From Tahibacter aquaticus (GTDB taxonomy: Bacteria; Pseudomonadota; Gammaproteobacteria; Xanthomonadales; Rhodanobacteraceae), in the NCBI RefSeq assembly GCF_004363655.1, contig NZ_SNZH01000008.1, positions 124,001 to 188,000 on the forward strand: DNA of 64,000 bases, read 5' to 3'. Made by a program: the position numbers and the translations under genes. A model generated the notes under the pieces. It saw nothing but the letters and a program-made list of their open reading frames with translations. It was not told the DNA's origin and did not search any database. Every line of letters starts with the position of its first letter. Position 1 is the stretch's first letter. This document shows positions 8,241-16,377 of the stretch, one piece after another.

Positions 8241-9383
8241 TCAGATGCGCTGGTAACGCCCTCCGCCAACGCTGCTGACCTCGCCATCCAGCTCCAGCAC
8301 CAGCAGCATCGACGACAGGGTGGCCACGCCCAGACCGCTACGCACCGCCAGCTCGTCCAGGCTGACCGGATCGTGGCCCAGGGCCGCCAGTACTGCAGCG
8401 TATTCCGGGTCGCGCTGGGCAACGCCTGCGGCGGCTACGGTGGTGGCGGCCGCGACAGGTTGCAAGCGTTCCCGCAGCCGTTCGCCCAGCGCCTGGGCCA
8501 AGGGCGCCAGCTCGGCCACGATTTCGTCGCTGGTCTCGACCAGGCGCGCGCCCTGGCGGATCAGCTGGTGACAGCCGCGCGCCAGCGGGTTGTGGATGGA
8601 ACCGGGCAGGGCAAACACCTCGCGGCCCTGGTCGCCGGCCAGGCGTGCGGTGATCAGCGAGCCCGACTGGATGCTGGCCTCGACCACCAGCACGCCCAGG
8701 GAAAGCCCGGCGATCAGGCGATTGCGCCGCGGGAAGTGGTCGGGACGGGCTTCCACGCCGGGCGGAAACTCGCTCACCAGCACGCCGCTTTCGGCAATGC
8801 GCGCGGCCAGGGCGCGGTGCTTGCGCGGATAGATCCGGTCCGGCCCGGTACCCATGACGGCGATCGTGGCATAGCCGCCGTCCAGCGCAGCGGCGTGGGC
8901 CGCGCCGTCGACGCCATCGGCCAGTCCGCTGGTGATGGCAAAGCCGGCCGCGCCCAGGTGCTGGGCGAAGCTGCGCGCATTGGCCAGGCCGCCGGCGGTC
9001 GCGCTGCGCGCTCCGACGATGGCGACCTGGGGCAGCCAGAGCAGGGCCGCATCGCCGACCACGAACAGGCCGGGCGGGGCGGCGCCGATCTCGCGCAGCA
9101 GGGCGGGGTAGTCGTCCGCGTCGAAGGTGAGCAGTTGGCGGCCTTCGCGGGCCAGCCATTCCTGGTCGGCAGCCAGGCGCTGCGGATCTGGCTTGCGCAG
9201 CCAGGCCAGGGTGTCTTCGCCGAAGCGGAATTCCTCGCGCCAGCGCTCGCGTTGCTGCAGCACCGACTCGGCGCTGCCGGCGCGCAGAATCAGCGCGCGC
9301 AGGCTGCTGCTGCCGATGCCCGGGGCGCGTAGCAAGGTAAGCCAGGCCAGGGTTTCGGCGTCGCTGCGCAGGTCGGAGGTCAT
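8241..9383 (-). CDS. dprA: DNA-processing protein DprA
   Basis: DprA loads RecA onto incoming single-stranded DNA during natural transformation. The 380-aa product has an N-terminal SAM-like helical region (LLRAPGIGSSSLRALILRAG), a central Rossmann-like Smf domain (VAIVGARSATAGGLANARSF about residue 115, GTGPDRIYPRKH, SEFPPG, FPRRNRLIAGLSLGVLVVEA), and a C-terminal winged helix (DPVSLDELAVRSGLGVATLSS) of the kind that binds ssDNA or partners. The arrangement LysM-dprA-topA on one strand is common in Xanthomonadales. A strong hairpin terminator sits between the LysM stop and this start, so dprA must depend on read-through or on a promoter inside the LysM gene's 3' end. Confidence 0.93.
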   Translation of the reverse strand: MTSDLRSDAETLAWLTLLRAPGIGSSSLRALILRAGSAESVLQQRERWREEFRFGEDTLAWLRKPDPQRLAADQEWLAREGRQLLTFDADDYPALLREIGAAPPGLFVVGDAALLWLPQVAIVGARSATAGGLANARSFAQHLGAAGFAITSGLADGVDGAAHAAALDGGYATIAVMGTGPDRIYPRKHRALAARIAESGVLVSEFPPGVEARPDHFPRRNRLIAGLSLGVLVVEASIQSGSLITARLAGDQGREVFALPGSIHNPLARGCHQLIRQGARLVETSDEIVAELAPLAQALGERLRERLQPVAAATTVAAAGVAQRDPEYAAVLAALGHDPVSLDELAVRSGLGVATLSSMLLVLELDGEVSSVGGGRYQRI

Positions 9384-9407
9384 GCGTCCGAGTATAGGCG
9401 GGCAACG

Positions 9408-9438
9408 AAAAACGGCGCGGGGTCTCCGCGCCGTTTTT
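9408..9438. terminator. Bidirectional intrinsic terminator between LysM gene and dprA
   Basis: AAAAACGGCGCGG (9408-9420) pairs perfectly with CCGCGCCGTTTTT (9426-9438) around a 5-nt loop GGTCT. It is a 13-bp stem with a GC-rich core and a run of five T on either strand, the form of a rho-independent terminator. It lies just past the end of the LysM gene on the minus strand. Confidence 0.85.
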
Positions 9439-9463
9439 CCATACGTATACGAGTGGCCAGGTT

Positions 9464-10624
9464 CTATTCGGGCGCGCGCAGCACGTCGTTGAGGTGTACC
9501 GGGCGCAGCCCGTCCATCACCAGGCCGTAGCTGACCCGGTCGAAGGTGCGGAAAATCATCACGTGGCCGACGTACTCTTCCGGCAAGGTGACCTTGGAAT
9601 CGTTCGGGTTGAAGAACTTGCGCGCACTGCCCGACGGGTACTTGTAGCGGTCGGTGATGGTGTCGCCCGGGTGATAGATGGTGAACACGTGGCCGTTCTC
9701 GATGCCGTCCGCTGCGCCGCGCGACAGCGCCACGACCTGCTTGGGACCGACCGCATTGACGGCGTCGGTAAACGCCAGCACTTCGAAATCGGCCGGTACC
9801 GATGCCGGCGGATGCGGCAGGTACTGCGAATCGTAGGGCTTGGCCTCGACCGGCATGATCAGGTCGCTTTCGTGAATCTCGAAGTCGGAGTAGGTCACCA
9901 GCAGCGAGCTGGTCGGGCCGCTCTTGGTCACCTGCACGCTGCCGACGACCTGGACTTCATACCCCAGCACGCTGGCATTGCGGCCGAACATGTCCTTCAC
10001 CGGATTGTGGTGCCAGATCATCTTGTTCTGGCCGCGCTTGGTGTCCAGCTCGCGTACATGGGTGGTCGGCGCTTCGCCGTCGCGGCGCGCTGCCAGCGAG
10101 TAGTACAGGTTGACCGGGCGCACCACGACGAAGGCATCGCCCGGTCGTGCATCCAGCCCGCGCACGTAGATCAGGTTGCCGTTGGAGGCGTAGAGCTTGT
10201 TCTCCTCCACCGCGACCACATGTGGCAGGCCCTTGAAGGTCTTCTCGTCGACGACGCGCATGTTCTTGAGGAACTGCTCGATGTCCTTGAGCGGAATGGG
10301 CTGGATCGCCTCGTCCAGAGGATCGCGGCGTACCCGCGGTCCGTTGCTGGACAGGCGTGCACCGCCACCCCCGTTCAGGTACGACAGGTTGAGCACGTCG
10401 CCCGGATAGATCAGGTGCGGATTCTCGACCTGGGGATTGGCCTGCCAGATTTCCGGCCACAGCCAGGGTTTCTTGAGGAAGCGGGCGGAGATGTCCCAGA
10501 GGGTGTCTCCGCGCTTGACCGTATAGGTGTCTGGGTGGTCGCTGCGCAGTTCCGACTCATTTACCGCAAAAGCCGTGAGCGCAACGAGCAATCCGGCAAA
10601 AAGTGCAGGTAGTTTTTTAAGCAT
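9464..10624 (-). CDS. Secreted LysM peptidoglycan-binding protein
   Basis: The 386-aa product begins with a signal peptide (LKKLPALFAGLLVALTAFA) followed at about residues 32-80 by one LysM domain (TYTVKRGDTLWDISARFL...PWLWPEIWQANPQ...LIYPGDVL), which binds GlcNAc-containing glycan in the cell wall. The remaining 300 residues are a conserved domain of unknown function, rich in beta strands and without recognisable catalytic residues. LysM proteins of this form are regularly found next to dprA and opposite def in Xanthomonadales and related gammaproteobacteria. TTG at 10633 extends the frame, but the ATG at 10624 gives the better signal peptide. The gene is divergent from def across a 214-bp spacer. 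Confidence 0.85.
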   Translation of the reverse strand: MLKKLPALFAGLLVALTAFAVNESELRSDHPDTYTVKRGDTLWDISARFLKKPWLWPEIWQANPQVENPHLIYPGDVLNLSYLNGGGGARLSSNGPRVRRDPLDEAIQPIPLKDIEQFLKNMRVVDEKTFKGLPHVVAVEENKLYASNGNLIYVRGLDARPGDAFVVVRPVNLYYSLAARRDGEAPTTHVRELDTKRGQNKMIWHHNPVKDMFGRNASVLGYEVQVVGSVQVTKSGPTSSLLVTYSDFEIHESDLIMPVEAKPYDSQYLPHPPASVPADFEVLAFTDAVNAVGPKQVVALSRGAADGIENGHVFTIYHPGDTITDRYKYPSGSARKFFNPNDSKVTLPEEYVGHVMIFRTFDRVSYGLVMDGLRPVHLNDVLRAPE

Positions 10625-10659
10625 GGCCGCCAATTACCTGATTCCCCAAGGGCATTGAG

Positions 10660-10687
10660 AGTGTAGCCTAAGAAAATATGCACGCAA
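10660..10687 (-). promoter_or_regulatory. Candidate sigma-70 promoter of the LysM gene
   Basis: On the minus strand TTGCGT (10687-10682) and TACACT (10665-10660) are 16 nt apart, about 36 nt before the LysM start. The match to TTGACA/TATAAT is moderate. It lies in the LysM-def divergent spacer. On the plus strand a TAGAAT at 10763-10768 could be a -10 for def but has no convincing -35. Confidence 0.4.
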
Positions 10688-10838
10688 GCAGCGGTGGCTT
10701 TCGGCCTCCGGACACCCTAACCCGGCGCTGCTGCGGCTCCCCCCGACGCGAATAAATCCGCGTAGAATTTCCGCATGTTACGCGCGTAGCGGAACCCTCT
10801 TCCGCCAACTTCCGCGCAGATTCCTCCGAGGCAGTCCC

Positions 10839-11339
10839 ATGGCAACACTGACAATTCTCGAATTTCCCGATGCGCGCCTGCGGACCAAGGCCCAGCCGGT
10901 CACCGAATTCGGTGCCGAACTGGCGCGCCTGGTCGCCGACATGTTCGAAACCATGTACGCAGCACCGGGCATAGGCCTGGCCGCCACCCAGGTCAACGTG
11001 CACCGCCAGCTGCTGGTGCTGGACGTGTCCGAGGAAAAGAACGCGCCGCATGTGCTGGTGAATCCGCGCGTGGTCGCCAAGGACGGCATCCAGGTCTACC
11101 AGGAGGGCTGCCTGTCGGTCCCCGGCATCTATGCGGACGTGGAGCGGGCCAACCAGATCACGGTCGAGGCCCAGGACGCTGACGGCAAGCCCTATACCTT
11201 GCAGGCAGACGGCCTGCTCGCCGTCTGCATCCAGCACGAGATGGACCACCTGGCCGGACGGCTGTTCGTCGACTATCTCTCGCCGCTCAAGCGCGAGATG
11301 GTGCGCAAGAAGCTGGAAAAGCAGCGCCGCAGCGCCTGA
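10839..11339 (+). CDS. def: Peptide deformylase
   Basis: Def removes the N-formyl group from nascent proteins, using Fe2+. The 166-aa product is of standard length and shows all three family motifs in order: GIGLAATQV (about 45-53), EGCLSVPG (88-95, with the metal-binding Cys) and QHEMDHLAG (132-140, the HExxH with catalytic Glu and two metal-binding His). The ATG is preceded by GAGG at good distance. The gene starts the operon def-fmt-rsmB-DUF4390-ntrY. Only 5 nt separate it from fmt, whose product adds the formyl group that Def removes. Confidence 0.97.
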   Translation: MATLTILEFPDARLRTKAQPVTEFGAELARLVADMFETMYAAPGIGLAATQVNVHRQLLVLDVSEEKNAPHVLVNPRVVAKDGIQVYQEGCLSVPGIYADVERANQITVEAQDADGKPYTLQADGLLAVCIQHEMDHLAGRLFVDYLSPLKREMVRKKLEKQRRSA

Positions 11340-11344
11340 GCCCA

Positions 11345-12292
11345 ATGACCGACTCCCTGCGCGTGGTGTTCGCTGGAACACCGGAATTCGCCGTGCCCTG
11401 CCTCAAGGCCTGCAACCAGGCGGGTGTGGACGTGGTGGCGGTATACACCCAGCCTGACCGGCCGGCCGGGCGCGGACGCAAGCTCAGCCCCAGTCCGGTC
11501 AAGCAGGCGGCGCTGGACGCGGGCTACCGGGTAGAGCAGCCCGACAGCTTCCGCGCTGCCGCCGATCGCGCCACCCTGGCCGGCCTGGCGCCCGACCTCA
11601 TGGTCGTGGTCGCCTACGGACTGATCCTGTCGCAGCGCGTGCTCGACCTGCCGCGCTTCGGCTGCTGGAACGTACATGCATCGCTGCTGCCGCGCTGGCG
11701 CGGCGCCGCGCCGATCCAGCGCGCGATACAGGCTGGCGACCGGCACAGCGGCGTCTGCCTGATGCAGATGGAAAAAGGCCTGGATACCGGGCCGGTGATC
11801 GACCGCATCGCCACGGCGGATATTTCCCGGGAAACCGGCGGCGGCCTGCACGACCAGCTGTGCCAGTACGGCGCCACACTGCTGCAGCGCCAGCTGGCGC
11901 TGCTGGCTGCCGCGCGCGAGCGCCCCTCCAGCGAGGCACAGCCCGGCGAAGGCGTCGAATACGCGCACAAGATCGACAAGGCCGAGGCGGCCATCCGCTG
12001 GAGCGATTCCGCCCTGGCCATCGAGCGCCAGGTGCGCGCCTTCAATCCCTGGCCCGTTGCCGAGGCGGATATTGCCGGCGAGCGCCTGCGTATCTGGGCG
12101 GCCGAGGCGATAGCCGGACCAGCTCAGGCAGCGGCCCCGGGCGCGCTGCTGGGCGCGAACCGCGACAGCCTGGATGTGGCCACCGGCGACGGCGCGCTGC
12201 GCATCCACGAAATCCAGCGCGCCGGCGGCCGCCGCCTGCCGGTACGCGACTACCTCAATGCCCGCGCCGACCTGCGCCAGGCCGGCGCATGA
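11345..12292 (+). CDS. fmt: Methionyl-tRNA formyltransferase
   Basis: Fmt transfers a formyl group from 10-formyl-tetrahydrofolate to Met-tRNAfMet so that it can act as initiator. The 315-aa length is typical. The N-terminal formyltransferase domain shows RVVFAGTPEFA, TQPDRPAGRGRKL (the tRNA-contacting loop), ASLLPRWRGAAPIQRAI (the family signature with its conserved His-ward context) and MEKGLDTGPV. The C-terminal OB-like domain begins near residue 205 (YAHKIDKAEAAIRW). The stop overlaps the rsmB start as ATGA, a sign of translational coupling. Confidence 0.97.
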   Translation: MTDSLRVVFAGTPEFAVPCLKACNQAGVDVVAVYTQPDRPAGRGRKLSPSPVKQAALDAGYRVEQPDSFRAAADRATLAGLAPDLMVVVAYGLILSQRVLDLPRFGCWNVHASLLPRWRGAAPIQRAIQAGDRHSGVCLMQMEKGLDTGPVIDRIATADISRETGGGLHDQLCQYGATLLQRQLALLAAARERPSSEAQPGEGVEYAHKIDKAEAAIRWSDSALAIERQVRAFNPWPVAEADIAGERLRIWAAEAIAGPAQAAAPGALLGANRDSLDVATGDGALRIHEIQRAGGRRLPVRDYLNARADLRQAGA

Positions 12293-13590
12293 ACGACACC
12301 CGCGCGCTTGCCGCACAGGCGCTGGACCAGATCGTGCGCGGCGGCGTATCGCTGCGCGTGGCCTTTGCCGCCGTAGCGCCGCGGCTGGCCGATCCGCGCG
12401 ACCGTGCCCTGGTATCGGCCCTGCTGCACGAAGGTTCGCGCTGGTGGCTGCGCTACGACCACCTGATCGGACATCTGCTGCAAAAACCGCTGAACCGGCG
12501 CGAGCCGGTGGTGCATGCCCTGCTGGTGCTGGGCCTGGTGCAACTGGCCGTGCTCGGCATGCCCGAATACGCGGCAGTCGCCGGTACGGTCGAGGCCACG
12601 CGTGCGCTCAAGCGTCCGCAACTGGCCGGGCTGGTGAATGCGGTGCTGCGCCGCTTCCTGCGCGAGCGCGCCGGACTCGAAGCCGCGCTACAGGCCGACC
12701 GCGCACTGGCCAGCGCCCACCCGGCCTGGCTGGCTGCCGAGCTGGAACGCGACTGGCCGCAGGACATCGACGCCCTGCTCGCGGCGAACAACACCTCGGC
12801 AGCGCTGACCCTGCGCGTCAACCGCCGCCGCGCCGCTCGCGACGAACTGATCGGACGCCTGCTCCAGGCCGGCTACGAGGCGCAGGCGCACGCCTGGCTG
12901 AGCGATGCGATCGTGCTCGGCGCGAGCACCGACGTGACCGCCTTGCCCGGCTATGCCCAAGGCCATTTTTCCGTACAGGACGGCGCTGCCCAGCTGACGC
13001 CGGAACTGCTCGCGCTGCAAGACGGCATGCGTCTGCTCGATGCCTGTGCCGCACCCGGCGGCAAGACCGCGCATTGCCTGGAACACTATGCGCTGGACCT
13101 CACCGCGCTGGACCGCGATTCGGCCCGCCTGGCCAATGTGCGCGACAACCTCACCCGGCTGGGTGTGCGTGCGCATATCGCCACCGGCGATGCGGCGCGC
13201 CCGGCCGACTGGTGGGACCGCAGGCAATTCGACCGCATCCTGCTCGACGCGCCCTGCAGCGCCACTGGCGTGATCCGGCGCCAGCCCGACATCCGCCTGC
13301 ACCGGCGCAGCGGTGACATCGCGCGCCTGGCGACGGAACAGACCCAGCTGCTCGATGCCCTGTGGCCGCTGCTGCGTCCCGGCGGGCGCCTGCTGTATGC
13401 CACCTGCTCGGTGCTGCGGCGCGAGAACGAGCAGCAGATCGGCGCATTCCTCGCGCGCCAGGCCGACGCCCGTGCGCTGGATGCGATACCGCCGCGCTTC
13501 GGCCGCGCGGCCGGAGCAGGGCGGCAGAATCTTCCCGGCAACGATGGCATGGATGGATTCTTTTATGCCATTGTGGAAAAAGCAGCTTAG
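12289..13590 (+). CDS. rsmB: 16S rRNA (cytosine-967-C5)-methyltransferase
   Basis: RsmB methylates C967 of 16S rRNA with S-adenosylmethionine. The 433-aa protein has the N-terminal NusB-like helical domain (about 1-140) and a Rossmann methyltransferase domain. Its motif I reads DACAAPGGKTAHCLE (near 248), motif IV LLDAPCSATGVIRRQPD and motif VI ATCSVLRREN. The Cys of PC (motif IV) and of TCS (motif VI) are the pair used by m5C enzymes. The reading frame is open far upstream through fmt, but the ATG overlapping the fmt stop is the natural start. The 3' end overlaps the next gene by 26 nt. Confidence 0.96.
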   Translation: MNDTRALAAQALDQIVRGGVSLRVAFAAVAPRLADPRDRALVSALLHEGSRWWLRYDHLIGHLLQKPLNRREPVVHALLVLGLVQLAVLGMPEYAAVAGTVEATRALKRPQLAGLVNAVLRRFLRERAGLEAALQADRALASAHPAWLAAELERDWPQDIDALLAANNTSAALTLRVNRRRAARDELIGRLLQAGYEAQAHAWLSDAIVLGASTDVTALPGYAQGHFSVQDGAAQLTPELLALQDGMRLLDACAAPGGKTAHCLEHYALDLTALDRDSARLANVRDNLTRLGVRAHIATGDAARPADWWDRRQFDRILLDAPCSATGVIRRQPDIRLHRRSGDIARLATEQTQLLDALWPLLRPGGRLLYATCSVLRRENEQQIGAFLARQADARALDAIPPRFGRAAGAGRQNLPGNDGMDGFFYAIVEKAA

Positions 13591-14143
13591 TCCGCCGATT
13601 GCCTGGGGCGCCGCGGCCTTGCTGGCGCTGTCGCTGCAGGCCTGCACCCCGGCGGAATCGCGCCTGCAGCTGGCGGCGGCGCGGATCGAACTGCGCGGTG
13701 GCAGCGAACTGCTGACACTGGAATGCGACTGGAAACCCAGCGCCGAGATGCTCGATGCGCTGGATCACGGCATTCCGCTGACGCTCGACATCACCCTGTC
13801 GCGGCAGCAGCCCGGGCTGCTCGGCTGGCGCACGCAAGCCAGCGAGCAGCACAGCCTGGAACTGCGCTATTTCCCGCTCACGCGCAATTACCAGCTGCGC
13901 GACCTGAAGCGCGACAGCGTGCGCAGCTTCGGCGTGCGTGCTGCAGCCCTGGCTGCGTTCAGCCGGCTGGAACTGCCGCTGCACCAGTCCGGCCTGCGCG
14001 CGGGCAGCGGCGAGCGCCAGCACGTGCGCATCGAATTCGACACGGCCGCGCTGCCGGGCGCGCTGCGCCTGCCGGCCCTGGTCGCGGCAGCCTGGCGCCA
14101 GGACACGGTGGAGACGACATGGCCTGGTACTCCGGCGGCCTGA
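13565..14143 (+). CDS. DUF4390 protein, probable lipoprotein
   Basis: The 192-aa product starts inside the end of rsmB and itself overlaps the ntrY start by 25 nt. The N-terminus carries a basic start, a hydrophobic stretch (AWGAAALLALSL) and LQAC, a usable lipobox, so it may be anchored to a membrane on the periplasmic side. The rest (RIELRGGSELLTLECDWKPSAEMLDALDHGIPLTL...) matches the DUF4390 pattern, a beta-rich domain of unknown function found almost always between rsmB and an NtrY-like kinase. That conserved position suggests it may take part in signal input to the kinase, but this is inference. In-frame ATGs at 13553 and 13544 are possible alternatives. Confidence 0.8.
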   Translation: MPLWKKQLSPPIAWGAAALLALSLQACTPAESRLQLAAARIELRGGSELLTLECDWKPSAEMLDALDHGIPLTLDITLSRQQPGLLGWRTQASEQHSLELRYFPLTRNYQLRDLKRDSVRSFGVRAAALAAFSRLELPLHQSGLRAGSGERQHVRIEFDTAALPGALRLPALVAAAWRQDTVETTWPGTPAA

Positions 14144-16287
14144 CCTGGTTCACCCGGCGCCTGCTGCCGACTCTGGCAGTGCTGGCGCTATTGGTCTGCG
14201 CGCTGCTGCTGGCCGGCGACGCGGCCAGCGGCAGCAACCGCCTGGGCCGGCTGTATCCGTGGATGCTGCTGTTCGCCAGCGCGGCGTTGGTCACGCTGAT
14301 CGTCGTGATCGTGTTGCGCCTGCTGCGTCTGGTCGCCGACGCGCGGCGCGAAGTGCCCGGCGCGCGCCTGACCCGGCGCCTGCTGTTCATGCTGATGCTG
14401 CTGGCCGTGCCGCCGGTGCTGGTGGTGTACGGCTTCGCCCTGAATTTCCTCAATGCCACCATCGACGCCTGGTTCAACGTGCGCCTGGAGCAGTCGCTGG
14501 ACGATGCGCTGGAGATCGGCCGGCTCTACGTGGACGAGCGCCTGCGCATCAGCCAGGACGCCAGCGGCCGCCTCGCCGCCGCGCTGGAAGGCCGCGACGA
14601 CGGCGACATGCAGGCCCAGCTCGACGACATCATCGACGAGGTCGGTGCCATCCAGCTCACCGTGTTCGGCGACAACGCCACGGTCATTGCGACGGCCAGT
14701 TCCGATCCGCGCTTCCTCAACCCGGTCTATCCCGATGCCGGCACCTTGATGCGCCTGTCCGGCGGTGGCAGCTACGCCGCGGCGGAACCGGTCGGCGAGC
14801 AACTGGTATTGCGCGTGCTGCTGCGCTTTGGCGTCGCCGGTGCTACGCCGCGGCTGCTGCAGACCTTGTTCCCGCTGCCACAGCGCCTGCGTCCGCTGAC
14901 CCAGCGTGTCGAGGCAGCGGCATTCGATTTCCGCCGCCTCAAGTTTCTGCGCAGTTCCCTCAAGCTCACCTTCAGCCTGGTGCTGACTTTCGTGCTGCTG
15001 CTGTCGGTGCTGTTCGCGCTGCTCACTGCGTTCGGCGTGGCGCGCCGCCTGGTGGCACCGATCGGCCGCCTGGCCGCTGCCACGCGCGCGGTCAGTGCTG
15101 GCCGCTACGACACGCCGCTGCCGGTGGCCAGCCGCGACGAACTGGGCTTCCTGCTCAACTCGTTCAACCAGATGCAGCGCGAACTGGAGCGTGCCGGCGC
15201 GCGCGCGCAGCGCAGCACGCAGGAATCCGAAGCCCAGCGCGCCTACCTGCGTGCGGTGCTGGAGCATCTGTCTGCCGGCGTGCTCGGCGTCGACCGCGAC
15301 GGTGTGCTGCGCACGGCCAATCGCGCCGCCGACACCATTCTCGGCGTGCCCCTGTCGCGCCAGCTCGGCCAGCCGCTGTCGCTGCTGCGCCAGGCGCATC
15401 CGGGCCTGGCGCCGCTCATCGATCCGCTGCTGCGGCATGTGCGGGAAAACGCCCGCGACTGGCGCGAGGAAGTGGTGCTGGAAGGCGAAAACGAGCGGCG
15501 CGTGCTGCTGTTGCACGGCATGGAACTGGTCAGCGGCGGGCCTGATCCCGAGCAGTCCGGCTATGTCGCCGTGTTCGACGACCTGACCCTGCTCAACCGC
15601 GCCCAGCGCGATGCCGCCTGGGCCGAAGTGGCGCGGCGCCTGGCGCACGAAGTGAAGAACCCGCTGACGCCCATCCAACTGGCCGCCGAACGCCTGCGCC
15701 GGCGCTTCATCGGCCGCCTGCCGCCGGACGATACCGAGCTGATGGACCGCGCCACGCGCACCATCGTCAACCAGGTCGAGGCGCTGAAGGCGCTGGTGAA
15801 CGCGTTCGGCGACTATGCCCGCCCGCCGCAGCTGTCGACCCGGCCGCTGGCCCTGCACGCGCTGATCGGCGAAGTGCTCGATCTGTACGAAAACGACCAG
15901 CGCCTGCAGCTCACGCGCCGCTTCGCCGAGGAAGAACTGATGGTGCGCGCCGACACCGGCCGCCTGCGCCAGTTGCTGCACAACCTGCTCAAGAACGCGC
16001 TGGAAGCGATCGGCGACCAGGCCAAGCCGCGCATCGAAGTGGTCACCGCGCGGGTGCGCGACGGCGCGCGCGAGTGGGCCGAGCTGGTCATCGCCGACAA
16101 CGGTCCTGGACTGCCGGAAAGCTTCGGCGAGCGCTGGTACGAGCCGTATACCAGCAGCAAGTCGCGCGGCACGGGTCTGGGCCTGGCGGTGGTGAAGAAG
16201 ATCGTGGAAGAACACGGCGGCAGCATTCGCGCCGACAACCGGCCCGAGGGCGGCGCCAGCTTCCGCCTGCGTTTACCGTTGGACTGA
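14119..16287 (+). CDS. ntrY: NtrY-like membrane sensor histidine kinase
   Basis: The 722-aa inner-membrane kinase has three N-terminal transmembrane helices (about 12-34, 47-69, 85-108), a periplasmic sensing region to about 280 and a fourth helix (283-306). After these come HAMP (VARRLVAPIGRLAAATRAVSAG), PAS (about 375-490), HisKA with the phospho-acceptor His510 in RRLAHEVKNPLTPIQLAAERL, and HATPase_c (LLKNALEAIGD; IADNGPGLPE; GTGLGLAVVKKIVEEHGG). This order is that of NtrY, which with NtrX responds to nitrogen or redox state in various proteobacteria. NtrX normally lies immediately downstream. Here a glycosyltransferase gene follows, and an NtrX-like gene appears only at 46789. The start overlaps the DUF4390 gene. 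Confidence 0.88.
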   Translation: MAWYSGGLTWFTRRLLPTLAVLALLVCALLLAGDAASGSNRLGRLYPWMLLFASAALVTLIVVIVLRLLRLVADARREVPGARLTRRLLFMLMLLAVPPVLVVYGFALNFLNATIDAWFNVRLEQSLDDALEIGRLYVDERLRISQDASGRLAAALEGRDDGDMQAQLDDIIDEVGAIQLTVFGDNATVIATASSDPRFLNPVYPDAGTLMRLSGGGSYAAAEPVGEQLVLRVLLRFGVAGATPRLLQTLFPLPQRLRPLTQRVEAAAFDFRRLKFLRSSLKLTFSLVLTFVLLLSVLFALLTAFGVARRLVAPIGRLAAATRAVSAGRYDTPLPVASRDELGFLLNSFNQMQRELERAGARAQRSTQESEAQRAYLRAVLEHLSAGVLGVDRDGVLRTANRAADTILGVPLSRQLGQPLSLLRQAHPGLAPLIDPLLRHVRENARDWREEVVLEGENERRVLLLHGMELVSGGPDPEQSGYVAVFDDLTLLNRAQRDAAWAEVARRLAHEVKNPLTPIQLAAERLRRRFIGRLPPDDTELMDRATRTIVNQVEALKALVNAFGDYARPPQLSTRPLALHALIGEVLDLYENDQRLQLTRRFAEEELMVRADTGRLRQLLHNLLKNALEAIGDQAKPRIEVVTARVRDGAREWAELVIADNGPGLPESFGERWYEPYTSSKSRGTGLGLAVVKKIVEEHGGSIRADNRPEGGASFRLRLPLD

Positions 16288-16377
16288 GACAGCCTGTGCT
16301 TCACTCCGACGGGGCGGCTACCGCGTGCCGGCAACCGTGCTTTCGTACGATATTTGGCTATAAATGGAATAGTCTGC

